A DNA stretch of 64,000 bases, from assembly GCA_022841705.1 (NCBI GenBank), contig JALHQZ010000001.1:744001-808000 (forward strand), given 5' to 3'. Below are positions 45,319-54,684 of this stretch, in pieces. The notes below the pieces were generated by a model. The model ran no database searches. It was given only the letters and a program-made list of their open reading frames with translations, and was not told the origin of the DNA. Position numbers and translations under genes: made by a program. The DNA is from Pirellulales bacterium. Its GTDB lineage: Bacteria; Planctomycetota; Planctomycetia; Pirellulales; Lacipirellulaceae. Position 1 is the first letter of the stretch; every line of letters starts with the position of its first letter.

Positions 45319-45726
45319 TTAGCGCTCCGTCGACACCATCGCGTCACTCGGCGTGACATACGGGTTCAGCACCATCAGCGGTTCAGCTGACTTCGGCGTC
45401 GAGACCGACTTATCTTCCACCGGCTTGGCGGCGGGGGTGTGCGACGAACTCTTCACATGGGGATTGATGATCTGCACGGGCTGAACCGGCGAGACCAATT
45501 CCGGGGTCATGATGTGCGGCGGATAGGCGAAGGGGCTGTAGCCGTACGTCCGCGGCACTGGCACGCTGTAGTACACCGGCGGGTGGGCGGCGAAGTAGGG
45601 AACTTGGTAGTTCAGCGAGTTGTACAAGAACCCGTAGCCAAAACCTTCGCAACCGAAGGCGTGGGCCGAGTTCGCGGCGGCGCTGCTCGCCACCAACACC
45701 AGCAATGCCAAGAGACTCTTTCGCAC
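45319..45726 (-). CDS. Small secreted protein rich in Tyr/Pro
   Basis: A 135-residue exported protein with a signal peptide (SLLALLVLVASSAAANSAHA) and a Tyr/Phe/Pro-rich mature part (YGFLYNSLNYQVPYF, VYYSVPVPRTYGY). No known family was recognised. The GTG at 45726 is chosen because GAGGA lies 7 nt upstream; a longer frame to 45774 reaches back into the queG leader. It is transcribed divergently from queG. Confidence 0.68.
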   Translation of the reverse strand: MRKSLLALLVLVASSAAANSAHAFGCEGFGYGFLYNSLNYQVPYFAAHPPVYYSVPVPRTYGYSPFAYPPHIMTPELVSPVQPVQIINPHVKSSSHTPAAKPVEDKSVSTPKSAEPLMVLNPYVTPSDAMVSTER

Positions 45727-45823
45727 GGTACTTTCCTCAACGAAGATGAGCGAACGCAAAAATCGCAACCACATCTTCCAGGCTAATCACACCGCCGGTG
45801 GCCGCAAACATTTTTATTTCTCC

Positions 45824-46870
45824 ATGACCTCCGCCGAACTCACAATCTGGCTGAAATCGGCCGCTATTCGGCTCGGTTTCTCGCTCTGCGGGGTGGCGCC
45901 GGCCGTTCGTTCGCCGGGAGCTGATCGGCTCGACGAGTGGCTGGCGGCCGGTTACGCGGGTGAAATGGGTTATATCGCTGGGCGCCGCGAAGCCTACGAA
46001 CACCCCCGGCATGTGCTCGACGGCGTGCGGAGCGTGGTGATGCTCGCCTGGCCGTACCGCACCGCGGAACCGGTTGAGCCGGGGCCGACTGAAGGCCGCA
46101 TCGCCCGCTACGCGTGGGGGGAAGTCGATTACCACGACGTGCTGCGCGCAAAAATTAACGAGCTCGCCGCCGAGCTTGCCGTGAAGTGTCCCGAGGCAAC
46201 ATCGCGCGGCGCGATTGACACGGCGCCACTGATGGAGCGCGACTTCGCCCAACTCGCCGGTCTCGGTTGGATCGGCAAGAACACGCTGCTGCTGAATCGT
46301 GAGCAAGGGAGTTACTTCTTTCTTGCCGCGCTACTCACGAGCGTTGAGTTGGAACTCGACACTCCCTTTGCTGCCGATCATTGCGGAACCTGCACGGCAT
46401 GCCTTGACGCCTGCCCGACGCAAGCCTTCCCGCAACCGTATGTGCTCGACGCACGGCGCTGTTTGAGTTACACCACCATTGAACTCAAAGGGATGCCGGC
46501 CGAGGAACTGCGCGAACAAGCCGGCGACTGGCTCTTCGGCTGCGACATTTGCCAAGAGGTCTGCCCGTGGAACCGCAAAGCGCAGGTGACTGAAGATAAG
46601 GAGTTCTGGCCACAGGCGACGAGCAATCCCGTCGATCTGCTCGAACTGTTTTCACTCACTGAAGACGAGTTCCGCGCTCGTTTTCGGTCCACGCCGTTGT
46701 GGCGTGCAAAGCGCCGCGGGGTGCTGCGCAACGCGGCGCTGGTGCTGGGGGCCCGGCGCGCGGTGGAGACGCTACCAACGCTGCAGCGGGCGATGATGGA
46801 TGGAGATGAGCTAGTTCGTGCCGCCGCATCGTGGGCGGTTGGGAGAATTGGGGACGCGCCGCTTTCCTGA
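45824..46870 (+). CDS. queG: Epoxyqueuosine reductase QueG
   Basis: A 348-residue iron-sulfur and cobalamin enzyme that performs the last step of queuosine synthesis in tRNA. Two 4Fe-4S motifs are intact: CGTCTACLDACPTQAF and CDICQEVCPWN. The family sequence GLGWIGKNTLLLN and the N-terminal GFSLCGVAPA are present. The C-terminal HEAT-like repeat (RRAVETLPTLQRAMMDGD) is typical of the longer members. The ATG at 45824 is used, because the preceding residues of a longer frame look like the leader of the divergent gene. Confidence 0.94.
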   Translation: MTSAELTIWLKSAAIRLGFSLCGVAPAVRSPGADRLDEWLAAGYAGEMGYIAGRREAYEHPRHVLDGVRSVVMLAWPYRTAEPVEPGPTEGRIARYAWGEVDYHDVLRAKINELAAELAVKCPEATSRGAIDTAPLMERDFAQLAGLGWIGKNTLLLNREQGSYFFLAALLTSVELELDTPFAADHCGTCTACLDACPTQAFPQPYVLDARRCLSYTTIELKGMPAEELREQAGDWLFGCDICQEVCPWNRKAQVTEDKEFWPQATSNPVDLLELFSLTEDEFRARFRSTPLWRAKRRGVLRNAALVLGARRAVETLPTLQRAMMDGDELVRAAASWAVGRIGDAPLS

Positions 46871-47020
46871 TGAAGCAGTGCACGGATTGAAGCAGATGAA
46901 CGCGGAGATTCCCAGCTTATCATCGGTTTTACCAGCCAGGCCCCTCGGTGTATTCTAAAGGCGGCGAAAAAATCCGCGCTAATCCGCCGCATCCGCGCCA
47001 ATCCGCGTCCCCTATCCCGT
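46871..47020. repeat. GCGGATT-word leader between queG and dus
   Basis: The right half contains CCGCGCTAATCCGCCGCATC and CGCGCCAATCCGCGTCCC just before the dus ATG. The left half has loosely mirrored words (GCACGGATTGAAGCAGATG, AACGCGGAGATT). It belongs with similar words at 36459-36677 and 60971-61040. Confidence 0.6.
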
Positions 47021-48082
47021 ATGCTCCCCACGCTAAAAATTGGCCCCCACACGCTCGGCTTCCCGCTCGTCCAAGCGGCGCTCTCGGGCTACAGCGATTC
47101 GCCGATGCGCACACTCGCGCGACGGTTCGGGGCGTCGTACACTTTGTGCGAAGTGATGCTCGACAAGTTTGTCGCAGCGATGAAGGAGCGGAACACGCAT
47201 CGGCGGCTGCTGGCGATTCGGGACGAAGAGCACCCTGTTGGCGGGCAACTGATGGGCGCCGAACCAGCGGAGTTTGGCCCTGCCGCTATTCGCATGGTTG
47301 CCGCCGGGTTCGATGTGATCGACATCAACTTCGGCTGCCCCGTGCGAAAGGTGCTGGGCCGGTGCCGCGGGGGGTTCCATCTCAGCCAACCGGAAGTCGC
47401 TGCCGAAATCATCGCCCGAACGCGCGACGCCGTGCCGCCGCACATTCCCGTCACGGTGAAAATGCGGCGTGGCATTGATGACACGCCCGAAAGCCGCGAT
47501 AACTTTTTCACCATTTTTGATCGCGCGTACGAACTCGGCGTGGCGGCGATCACCGTGCATGGCCGCACGGTAACGCAGCGGTACGATGGCCCGTCGCGGT
47601 GGGAGTTTCTACGCGAAGTGAAACGGCACGCCGGCGCACGAACCGTCCTGGGCAGCGGCGACTTGTTCACCGCCCAAGCGTGTCTCGACATGCTCGCCTT
47701 CACCGGCGTCGATGGCGTGACCGTCGCCCGCGGCGCCATCGGCAATCCGTGGATCTTCGCCGAGGCTCGCGCGCTGGCAAACGGTGAACCGTTGCCGCTA
47801 CCTCCGACGATTCACGAGCAGCGCGATGTCATTACCGAGCACTACCGCTTAGCCGAAGAACTGTACGGCCCCGAGCGCTGCGTGCCGGACATGCGCAAGT
47901 TCGCCATCAAATACGCCCAGCTTCACCCCCAGCACGCCGAGGTGCGGGCCGACTTTGTTACGGTCAAACGCGCCGGAGCCTGGCGGGAAGTCCTCGCCAA
48001 GTGGTACGCCACCGACGGCCCCGGCGTGCCGATGCCGGTGGAAGAGCACAACCCGCTGGCGAGCGAGGTTGTGGCGTGTTAG
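47021..48082 (+). CDS. tRNA-dihydrouridine synthase
   Basis: A 353-residue FMN enzyme that reduces uridines in tRNA. Family motifs are PLVQAALSGYSDSPMRTLAR, GGQLMGAEP, DVIDINFGCPVRKV (catalytic cysteine), VTVKMRRGIDD and ITVHGRTVTQRY. The class (DusA, B or C) cannot be fixed by eye; the overall look is closest to DusB. The ATG follows a repeat leader. The 3' end overlaps the convergent membrane protein gene by 4 bp. Confidence 0.93.
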   Translation: MLPTLKIGPHTLGFPLVQAALSGYSDSPMRTLARRFGASYTLCEVMLDKFVAAMKERNTHRRLLAIRDEEHPVGGQLMGAEPAEFGPAAIRMVAAGFDVIDINFGCPVRKVLGRCRGGFHLSQPEVAAEIIARTRDAVPPHIPVTVKMRRGIDDTPESRDNFFTIFDRAYELGVAAITVHGRTVTQRYDGPSRWEFLREVKRHAGARTVLGSGDLFTAQACLDMLAFTGVDGVTVARGAIGNPWIFAEARALANGEPLPLPPTIHEQRDVITEHYRLAEELYGPERCVPDMRKFAIKYAQLHPQHAEVRADFVTVKRAGAWREVLAKWYATDGPGVPMPVEEHNPLASEVVAC

Positions 48083-49212
48083 CGCTCGCCCGTCCACCGC
48101 TCCGCCACCCCCTCGAGTTCCACGCGCAGCCGATTCCGCACCCCGTACTTCGCCCCAAGCCAGTCGGCCAGTTGAGTGAGCACGCGGTTCTGCGGATAGC
48201 GGGGCGCCAGGTTCTCGGCCGGCAGCCACTCGTCGAACCGCACGCGGCGCCAAGTGTCGCTCGCATCGCGCTCGCTGAAGAGTGCCGGCGGAATCTGGTC
48301 GGCGGCGGCCGAGTGAATGAACACGGCCCCGCGCTCGCTGCCCGGGGCGTAGACGGCCCAGCTCGGCCAGTTGTCCCAGTAACCGAGGCGGTTGGCGAGT
48401 GGAGCGAAGATCGCGAGAAGTAGAACCGCGGTGGCGATCAGTTGGGAGGGCGACGCTCCGCGGAGCCCGTTCGGATAATCGTTCTGAGGCACGGCCTCCG
48501 CGGAGCGCCGCCCTCCCGGGTTCATCAAGATCAGCACATGCGTGGGGAACACCACATTCCACACCAGCACGCCCCAACTGTGGCCGAGGCCCCACGGACT
48601 GAGCAGCAGCAGCGTCACACCGTGCAGCGCGGCCGCCGCAATCGCCGCCGGCCAGCGCGTGCGCGGGACGAGCAGCAGCACGCCAATCACTACTTCGAGC
48701 GCCGGCCCCGCGAGCGCCAGTGGGATACGAAGTCCCTCAGGAACTTCAACCGGCGACAGCTCCAGCAGTTGCTGTCCCAAAGTCGTAGCGAACGTGTAAT
48801 CCAGTTTCGACCACCCCGCGAACAGATACACACTCGCCGCCAGCCACCGCAGCACGGTGATCGCCCGGTGCGACGGCAGCAGCACCACGGCGAGCGCCAC
48901 CAGTAGCGCGTGATACGCCCACGGTTGCCAGCGCAATTGGTCGCCAACCATTAGCAGCGCAAGGCCCATCGCGCAGTACGCCACTGCCGATTCGGAAACG
49001 ACTGTCAGCATTCGCCGCACGCCGAGCGCAATCATCGCCCAGCCGAACGCATCAGTCGCTTGGGTGGGAATCGGCAGCAGCGGCAGATGGGGCGCTGTCC
49101 GCACCGGTAGCCACAGCGGATAGGTGACCGCCATCAAGAGTGGTGTGCTGAGGAGCCACCACAGGCAGAGGCGAGATGCGCGCTGAGAGTCAGAAGCAGT
49201 CATGCCCGCCAT
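48079..49212 (-). CDS. Multispanning membrane protein (DoxX/MauE or HTTM-like) with repeat insertion
   Basis: A protein of about 377 residues with around eight hydrophobic segments, including WWLLSTPLLMAVTYPLWL, WAYHALLVALAVVLL, ALEVVIGVLLLVPRTRWPAA and WGVLVWNVVFPTHVLILM. The segment VYLFAGWSKLDYTFATTLG resembles those in DoxX/MauE and HTTM-type membrane proteins, but the assignment is uncertain. Between two hydrophobic segments, residues NPGGRRSAEAVPQND and [10 protein letters not shown] are encoded by family B palindrome copy 2, an apparent insertion into the gene. The ATG at 49212 is chosen, with 49203 as an alternative. Confidence 0.7.
   Translation of the reverse strand: MAGMTASDSQRASRLCLWWLLSTPLLMAVTYPLWLPVRTAPHLPLLPIPTQATDAFGWAMIALGVRRMLTVVSESAVAYCAMGLALLMVGDQLRWQPWAYHALLVALAVVLLPSHRAITVLRWLAASVYLFAGWSKLDYTFATTLGQQLLELSPVEVPEGLRIPLALAGPALEVVIGVLLLVPRTRWPAAIAAAALHGVTLLLLSPWGLGHSWGVLVWNVVFPTHVLILMNPGGRRSAEAVPQNDYPNGLRGASPSQLIATAVLLLAIFAPLANRLGYWDNWPSWAVYAPGSERGAVFIHSAAADQIPPALFSERDASDTWRRVRFDEWLPAENLAPRYPQNRVLTQLADWLGAKYGVRNRLRVELEGVAERWTGER
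48444..48517. repeat. Palindromic element, family B copy 2, inside a coding region
   Basis: The left arm GGGAGGGCGACGCTCCGCGG then AGCC is identical to copy 1 (40464-40487). The right arm differs from the perfect complement by one extra C and one substitution. It is read in frame by the minus-strand membrane protein gene and encodes about 25 residues of a loop. Confidence 0.95.
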
Positions 49213-49291
49213 GGTAGCAGAATCCGAACGAGCCCGGAGTGCCATACAAGGCGTCGAATTGCCTCCGCCGACCATCCGTCTTGGTGGTCAG

Positions 49292-50749
49292 CTATGCCGC
49301 TCGAGCTGCCCGGTATTGCTTGAGTGCCCGGGAGTCGTGTGAATTCTTCACCGGGTCCTCAAGTTGTTGCAAGTTGGCGCGAGTATCGTTCAGTAGCGTG
49401 AGGATATTAAGGATGACTTGATCGCCTTTGATCGTGCCCGCACAGATGTCTTCAATCAGTTCCTGACGCAGTTTTAGCAACCGGTCGTCAAGATGCTGCG
49501 CTAGTTCAGATGGTTCGATGGGGACATTCGCATCGCCCGCGGCGCCACCGGCGAGCCGGTCCACCGCGCGAATCTCGGCAAAGTAGTCGGCTGGCTGGCG
49601 TGCCGATCGGCTCCGCAGCAAACTGTAAAGCGATAACGCGCCGGCGGCGAACGCGCCCAGAAAACTGAGGCCGTTGCTGCACCACTCGATCAACTCGCCG
49701 ATGGCGAGCGGCTTGTCACGATCCAAGTAGTCAATCGCCGCCGGATGAATGGCGTAGGGGGTCGCGATCTCACGCGGTGAGATTGGTCGGATGCGGTGGC
49801 AAAACTCCCCTTCAAAAATGGTTTCCATCAGCTGCACAATCGCCTCTTCCGCGGCGTCTTTTCGCGCGACTGCTAAGAGCCGCACCCCTACGGTCTCGCA
49901 GTCTGCCGCGGGGAACCCCTGTGTCGTGAAGTAGCTATGGGTCGGAATCACGGCGTGTTCCAAGAACTCGCGTTCAAGCACGGTCGTCGTGGAATCGCTG
50001 TCTTGAAGATTGTCCATCAAGAAGGCGCGCGTCGCCGGCAGCGGGACGAGGCGATAGTCAGCCGCTTCGATTAGCAGCCGCGCTATCGGGGAAGGCATCG
50101 AGGCCAGCAGCACGAGGCAATCGGGCAGCGCGGCGATGAGGGCTTGCTTTTCGGCGCCTGTCGCCTGCTGGATTGCCTCGGCCTGAGCAATCAACTGCGC
50201 TTTACTCTGTTCGATGAGGATCACATCTCCGGCGCGCGACGGAGTTGGCAGTTCGAGTCGAGCGAATTTCAGAAACTCCCGCGCCAGCAGGCATTCGGTG
50301 CTACCCGGTTCACCGATATGGATTCGCTTCCCTTGAATCGCCCGCGCCAGCGGACCCGCTTCCGCGAGTTCCTTTCGCACCAGCACATGGACCAGTTCCA
50401 GTTGCATCCCCCCCAGAACCATAATGTCGTCGTCGTCCGTGACCTTCACCCCGCTGCTTACAATCGCGGCGTCGAGCTCTCCCGCCTTCAAAAGATTGAG
50501 GCATTCTTCGGAGCCCGCGTTCGGTGTGAGTTCGACAATTAGCTCGTTGTCGGCCGCCTGCTCACTCAGGTACGTTGCGATCATTTGGCGGCGCGTCGAG
50601 TTGGGGCCCGCGCTCATCCGGAGCACGGCCGGCGGCTCGTCAATAATAAAGGGCGTTGCGAGCCACACGCCGAGCAGCGCAAACGCCACGCTGCATACGA
50701 CGGCGATTTTTCGATTGGCGATCGAGCGACGCGCGAAGTTTTTGATCAT
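49292..50749 (-). CDS. TAXI-family solute-binding protein with membrane anchors and cytoplasmic tail
   Basis: A 485-residue protein. After an N-terminal membrane anchor (AVVCSVAFALLGVWLATPF), a periplasmic binding domain resembles TAXI-type TRAP receptors (AGPNSTRRQMIATYLSEQ, DAAIVSSGVKVTDDDDI and GEPGSTECLLAREFLKF). A second membrane segment near residue 385 (LSFLGAFAAGALSLYSLL) leads to a helical cytoplasmic tail of about 90 residues. No TRAP permease genes are adjacent. It may be a sensor-like or orphan receptor rather than a transporter part. The start at 50749 precedes the anchor; upstream residues of a longer frame look random. Confidence 0.72.
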   Translation of the reverse strand: MIKNFARRSIANRKIAVVCSVAFALLGVWLATPFIIDEPPAVLRMSAGPNSTRRQMIATYLSEQAADNELIVELTPNAGSEECLNLLKAGELDAAIVSSGVKVTDDDDIMVLGGMQLELVHVLVRKELAEAGPLARAIQGKRIHIGEPGSTECLLAREFLKFARLELPTPSRAGDVILIEQSKAQLIAQAEAIQQATGAEKQALIAALPDCLVLLASMPSPIARLLIEAADYRLVPLPATRAFLMDNLQDSDSTTTVLEREFLEHAVIPTHSYFTTQGFPAADCETVGVRLLAVARKDAAEEAIVQLMETIFEGEFCHRIRPISPREIATPYAIHPAAIDYLDRDKPLAIGELIEWCSNGLSFLGAFAAGALSLYSLLRSRSARQPADYFAEIRAVDRLAGGAAGDANVPIEPSELAQHLDDRLLKLRQELIEDICAGTIKGDQVILNILTLLNDTRANLQQLEDPVKNSHDSRALKQYRAARAA

Positions 50750-51114
50750 TGTTACAGTATTCTCGCAGTGACTTACGTCCGGTCTGGCCTGTGCGGGCGC
50801 TCCACTTGCCGACTTCAGCCCCTGGAGTGGACTAATCAAGGCACTTGAGTTCCCTGCCACATCCGTTGACGTTGGGGGGCCGAACGGCGCGCGGAATCAT
50901 GGTCATTCTCTAACGGATCTGATGCAATTGAGCCAGATCGATTGATCGCTCGGGCGGGCTCTGGAGTTCGAGCTCCCTAGCGTCAAACCGATGGCGTGTC
51001 AACAAAACTCATTCCAAGCTGGGGCTCTGAGGGGGGCCTACGTTCGATGTGCTCGTAGCTGAAGCGAGGCGTCGTGCGCGGACGCTCGCTTTCAGGTGAC
51101 GACGAGCCTGCAAC
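50750..51114. other. Intergenic region without recognised features
   Basis: A 365-nt gap between the large secreted protein gene and the TAXI-like gene, both on the minus strand. It contains the short mirrored words GGAGTTCGAGCTCC (about 50962-50975). It should hold the promoter of the TAXI-like gene; nothing else was identified. Confidence 0.5.
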
Positions 51115-54100
51115 CTACCGCAAGAAACTCGGCAAATACCGCTTCATTCGCTCTGTAAACTCCAGTCTCTCTTCCACCGGCGGCGGGGGGAGCGGCGCGG
51201 GATCGAGCACCGGTTGTTCCACCCGTTCCGAGGCATAGGCGCCGTAGAATCGCAGCGTGTAGCTGTCGAGCGCCGAGAGGCAATCGCGATAGCGGCCTTC
51301 GTCGAGCGCGTTCTGGGCGCCGCGCAGTTGTTGAATGAACGCTAGTTTGCGGCGCGTGGCGTCGGCGGAGTCGAAGGGGAGGGGGGCTAGCAGATCGAAC
51401 ATTTCGAGCCGGTCGATGCCGATCGTCGCAGCGCCGGAAAGTTCATAGACGACTTGCAAGCCGCCACTGCTCTCGAGCGGGAGGTCGTCGACTTGAAACA
51501 CGAGGTCGCGCCACGCGCTTCCCGCCGCCGTGAGGGGCGTGCTGGTGAATTGGTGATAAGTTCCGTCAGGTGTTTGCAGATGCAGCGTGAGCTTCGTCTC
51601 GGGGCTGGCGTCGACGACACGCAGGCGAAACACGAGCGCCAGTTGCCCGGTCACCGGGGCCGCAAACGATCGGCTCGTTAGCGTGCTCTTGCCGCCCGCA
51701 GTCTGAAAGCGGAGGTACTGCGCGCCGTCGAACGGCTGGTCGGTAGCCAGCTCGCGCTGGGCATTGGTGACCCCCTCCGGCAAGCTCCATTCGGTAACGG
51801 CCTGTGGCGTTTCGAACGACGGATCGACGACCGATTCGAACGGATGCGGCGAATTGAGATCGCGACGTTCGAGTGTGGCGAGCGCCGCCCGAAGTTCGGC
51901 CAGGGCCGCCGGGGGCAGTTTCACCCGCACACCCGTGGTGGAAACGCCCGGCTTGTCGAAGGCCTTGACATGCGTTTGATGCGGCCGGAGTTGCAGCTCC
52001 AGCGCATGTTGCCCCGGCTGCCACGATTCGAGCGCAGCGGGGGTGCTCGGTTCCAGCGATTGGCTCAGGCACGCCTGCTTCACGGCCACCGTCATCGCAC
52101 TCGCCAAGTTCCAGGGCGAAGCGTTGACCGTGAGGATGGCCGTGCCGTGGGGATGCGTAAACGTTCGCACGAGCAGGGGGTCCTGCTCCGTGAGCGTGCT
52201 CTCGGCCGCTGCCGGAATCGCGGCCAACTGTCGGCGGAACTCAATGGCGGCGGGGTCGATCGCCAGCGAGGGGTCACCACCAGTACAAAGCATCGCCGGA
52301 TTGTGCCGCACGGCAGCCTGCATTTGCCGCGCGGCCACTTCACCATCCGCGAGCACCAGCCGCGCGATTGGCGTTGCGCTCGACTCGGCGAGGTCGAGGT
52401 CGAACGTCGGCGAAACGGTATTCAGCGCTGGTGCTGGCTGCTCCTTCGCGGCGGACGGAACTTCCAGCGACGCCGCCAGCGCTGCTTGCGACAGTGGCGC
52501 AGCGGCGGCCACCAACAGCGGTTCGCACACCTGCACGTTCGGCACGGCGGCAAGTTCGGTGAGCGACGCCCCCTGGTTTTCCAACAACGTGCGCCAGTTG
52601 AGGCGTTGTTCGGGTTGAACGCGTAGCGCGCCGGCCAGTTGCGGAGCACGGAGCAGGTGGCTGGTCATCAACACCAGTGGCAACCGCGGCGAAGACGCGG
52701 AAGCCTTGGCGAGCGAGCGATAGAAATCCAGAACCTGCGAACGATCGGCGCTGCTGTTGGGCAATTCCAAACTGACCGCCAGGTTCGTAACGGCCGCATG
52801 CCCAGCGCAGCGCTGCTGAAGTTCATCGAGCGCGCGACGCCACAATTGCTCTTCAACTTTGTTGAACGCGACGGCATCTGCCGCAAGTGGAACGTTTAGC
52901 CCTGGTTGCAATCGCACATGCGGGACGAGTTTAAGGCCGCGGCGGTCGAACTGCGCCAGCAGCACCCGCAGGAAATCTTTCCGGCCAGCATCCACCACGC
53001 CGGCCGCCCACGCGGAGTTATCCGCCCGTTCCCCGCTGGCGAGCACGGTGCTGGGATAGGTCGCGCCGAGCGGACCCGCCACCGTCACGACGGCGCCGTT
53101 GTGCCCGGAGAGTTCCACCGTGTCGGCGATCCGCGCCGCGATGTCCCAGTTTGTTTGCCAATCGTCGTACTGGTAACCCGCCGGAGCGCTCGCTTGTGTG
53201 GCCCCGAATGCCGCCGCCAAGTCGCGATTCTCCAGATTCAGCGCAATGAGCCGCTGCGTGGCGATCGGCGGTGCGCTGGCGGAGGTTTCCACCGCCCGCA
53301 CACGAATCTTACCGAACTGCACGGCGCCGGTGGGCTGCGCGTTGCTCACCACCAGCAGCGGCGAAGTGGTGGTGGGCCAGAAGAGTTTTCGCACCTGCCG
53401 TGGTTCATCCGTGTCGCCGCGCACTTCGCTGGTGGGTGCAAATAGCGCCCCGGCGCCCAGCGGTACGCTTTCACCACGGGAGTTAACATCGAAGAGCGAA
53501 ACGCCCACCGCATCCGCGCCGCGGGGCAATTCGAGTTCCACCACATACGGCCGGCCCGGCTGAGCGAGGGGTAGCGGATACGCTTGCCACGCGGCCTTGC
53601 CCGCCGCCGTGCGCTCGGGCAGCTCCACCACGCCGCCCGCGACAATTTTCGCTGGGCCACTTCCTCGCGGCCCGGGTGACAGTTTCGGCAACCGCGCCAC
53701 ATTGGCCCATTTCGGCAAGCGTTCCCACCACTTAGGAGTCGCCGGATCGATCTGCAGCACCTGCGGGCCAACGGTAAGGCGGCCGGTTGAAGGCCCGCTT
53801 GAAGGATCTTCATCAAGCACCACCACGGAAAACGTTCGCTCCGCAATCGCCGCCGGAGCATTGCGCCGCAAGAACTCCGGCACGAAGCCCGCCGGCTGCG
53901 CAACGCGGATGCGAACAGTGTAGACCCCTTCGTCCGCTGGGAGCGGAATTTCAGCGGCATACTTGGGCAGCGCATCGACGGGCACAGCCAACCGCTGTTC
54001 GCCACTCGCCCACACGCTGTCGCCGTTGCGGCCGCGCAAGAGCTCCAGCGTTAGATCCACGGCCGTGCCGGGCTCAATGTCCCCCGCCGCGATTGTCGCT

Positions 54101-54618
54101 GTGAACTTGAAAAGCGCTTGGGGAGCAAAGATCAGTTCCCCGTAATCATGCGCCAGGCGAATGGCATCGTTCGGATTCCGCTGAATGATCAGCCGATTGC
54201 CGCGATCATCCAGCGCTTCATCAACCGGCGCAGTGAGCAGTTCCCCGAGCTTGCGCAGAATCGGGGGCGCGTCGGGGCGATCTGCAACGCGGATGGCAAC
54301 TTGCGATTCGGGCTCGCCGACGAGCGTCACATCAAACGCATTCTGCGTGACTGCTTCTGCCTGCGTGATTTGCACGCCGTGCGGAGCGAGCTGCACGACG
54401 CCATTGTTGCGGGGATCGGTGCTCAGTGGGAGCAGATCGCGTGCTTCGCCGCCGCCCACTTCGATGCCGCCTTGCCAGGCGCGCGGCTCGCCATCACCCC
54501 ATGCGACCCGCACCCGCACGGATTGCTCGGCGTCCAACGAAATGGAACACGCGCATAGCGCTAGCGCACCGCCCAAAAGCGGACCCAGCCGAACGCAAAG
54601 CAGGCGCGAAGCGAGCAT
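51115..54618 (-). CDS. Large secreted protein, glycosidase-like central domain (function unknown)
   Basis: A protein of about 1167 residues with a signal peptide (LLGGALALCACSISLDAEQ). The N-terminal 450 residues are beta-rich with several sandwich-like segments. The middle part, about residues 490-680, has an alternating pattern (DDWQTNWDIAARIADTVELS, FDRRGLKLVPHVRL, LAVSLELPN) that resembles a family-10 glycosylhydrolase-like barrel, but no catalytic glutamates could be assigned. The C-terminus holds a carbohydrate-binding-like beta-sandwich (SVVDPSFETPQAVTEWSLPE to VVYELSGAATIGIDRLEMFD) and a helical tail. The ATG at 54618 has AGGA 6 nt upstream. Possibly a surface polysaccharide-acting protein; this is an inference. 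Confidence 0.68.
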   Translation of the reverse strand: MLASRLLCVRLGPLLGGALALCACSISLDAEQSVRVRVAWGDGEPRAWQGGIEVGGGEARDLLPLSTDPRNNGVVQLAPHGVQITQAEAVTQNAFDVTLVGEPESQVAIRVADRPDAPPILRKLGELLTAPVDEALDDRGNRLIIQRNPNDAIRLAHDYGELIFAPQALFKFTATIAAGDIEPGTAVDLTLELLRGRNGDSVWASGEQRLAVPVDALPKYAAEIPLPADEGVYTVRIRVAQPAGFVPEFLRRNAPAAIAERTFSVVVLDEDPSSGPSTGRLTVGPQVLQIDPATPKWWERLPKWANVARLPKLSPGPRGSGPAKIVAGGVVELPERTAAGKAAWQAYPLPLAQPGRPYVVELELPRGADAVGVSLFDVNSRGESVPLGAGALFAPTSEVRGDTDEPRQVRKLFWPTTTSPLLVVSNAQPTGAVQFGKIRVRAVETSASAPPIATQRLIALNLENRDLAAAFGATQASAPAGYQYDDWQTNWDIAARIADTVELSGHNGAVVTVAGPLGATYPSTVLASGERADNSAWAAGVVDAGRKDFLRVLLAQFDRRGLKLVPHVRLQPGLNVPLAADAVAFNKVEEQLWRRALDELQQRCAGHAAVTNLAVSLELPNSSADRSQVLDFYRSLAKASASSPRLPLVLMTSHLLRAPQLAGALRVQPEQRLNWRTLLENQGASLTELAAVPNVQVCEPLLVAAAAPLSQAALAASLEVPSAAKEQPAPALNTVSPTFDLDLAESSATPIARLVLADGEVAARQMQAAVRHNPAMLCTGGDPSLAIDPAAIEFRRQLAAIPAAAESTLTEQDPLLVRTFTHPHGTAILTVNASPWNLASAMTVAVKQACLSQSLEPSTPAALESWQPGQHALELQLRPHQTHVKAFDKPGVSTTGVRVKLPPAALAELRAALATLERRDLNSPHPFESVVDPSFETPQAVTEWSLPEGVTNAQRELATDQPFDGAQYLRFQTAGGKSTLTSRSFAAPVTGQLALVFRLRVVDASPETKLTLHLQTPDGTYHQFTSTPLTAAGSAWRDLVFQVDDLPLESSGGLQVVYELSGAATIGIDRLEMFDLLAPLPFDSADATRRKLAFIQQLRGAQNALDEGRYRDCLSALDSYTLRFYGAYASERVEQPVLDPAPLPPPPVEERLEFTERMKRYLPSFLR

Positions 54619-54684
54619 CGGACTTCCTTGTCCGAACAAAGCGTAAACCGTGGCGAGGATTGTACTTGCAACCCGGCTAGGCAC

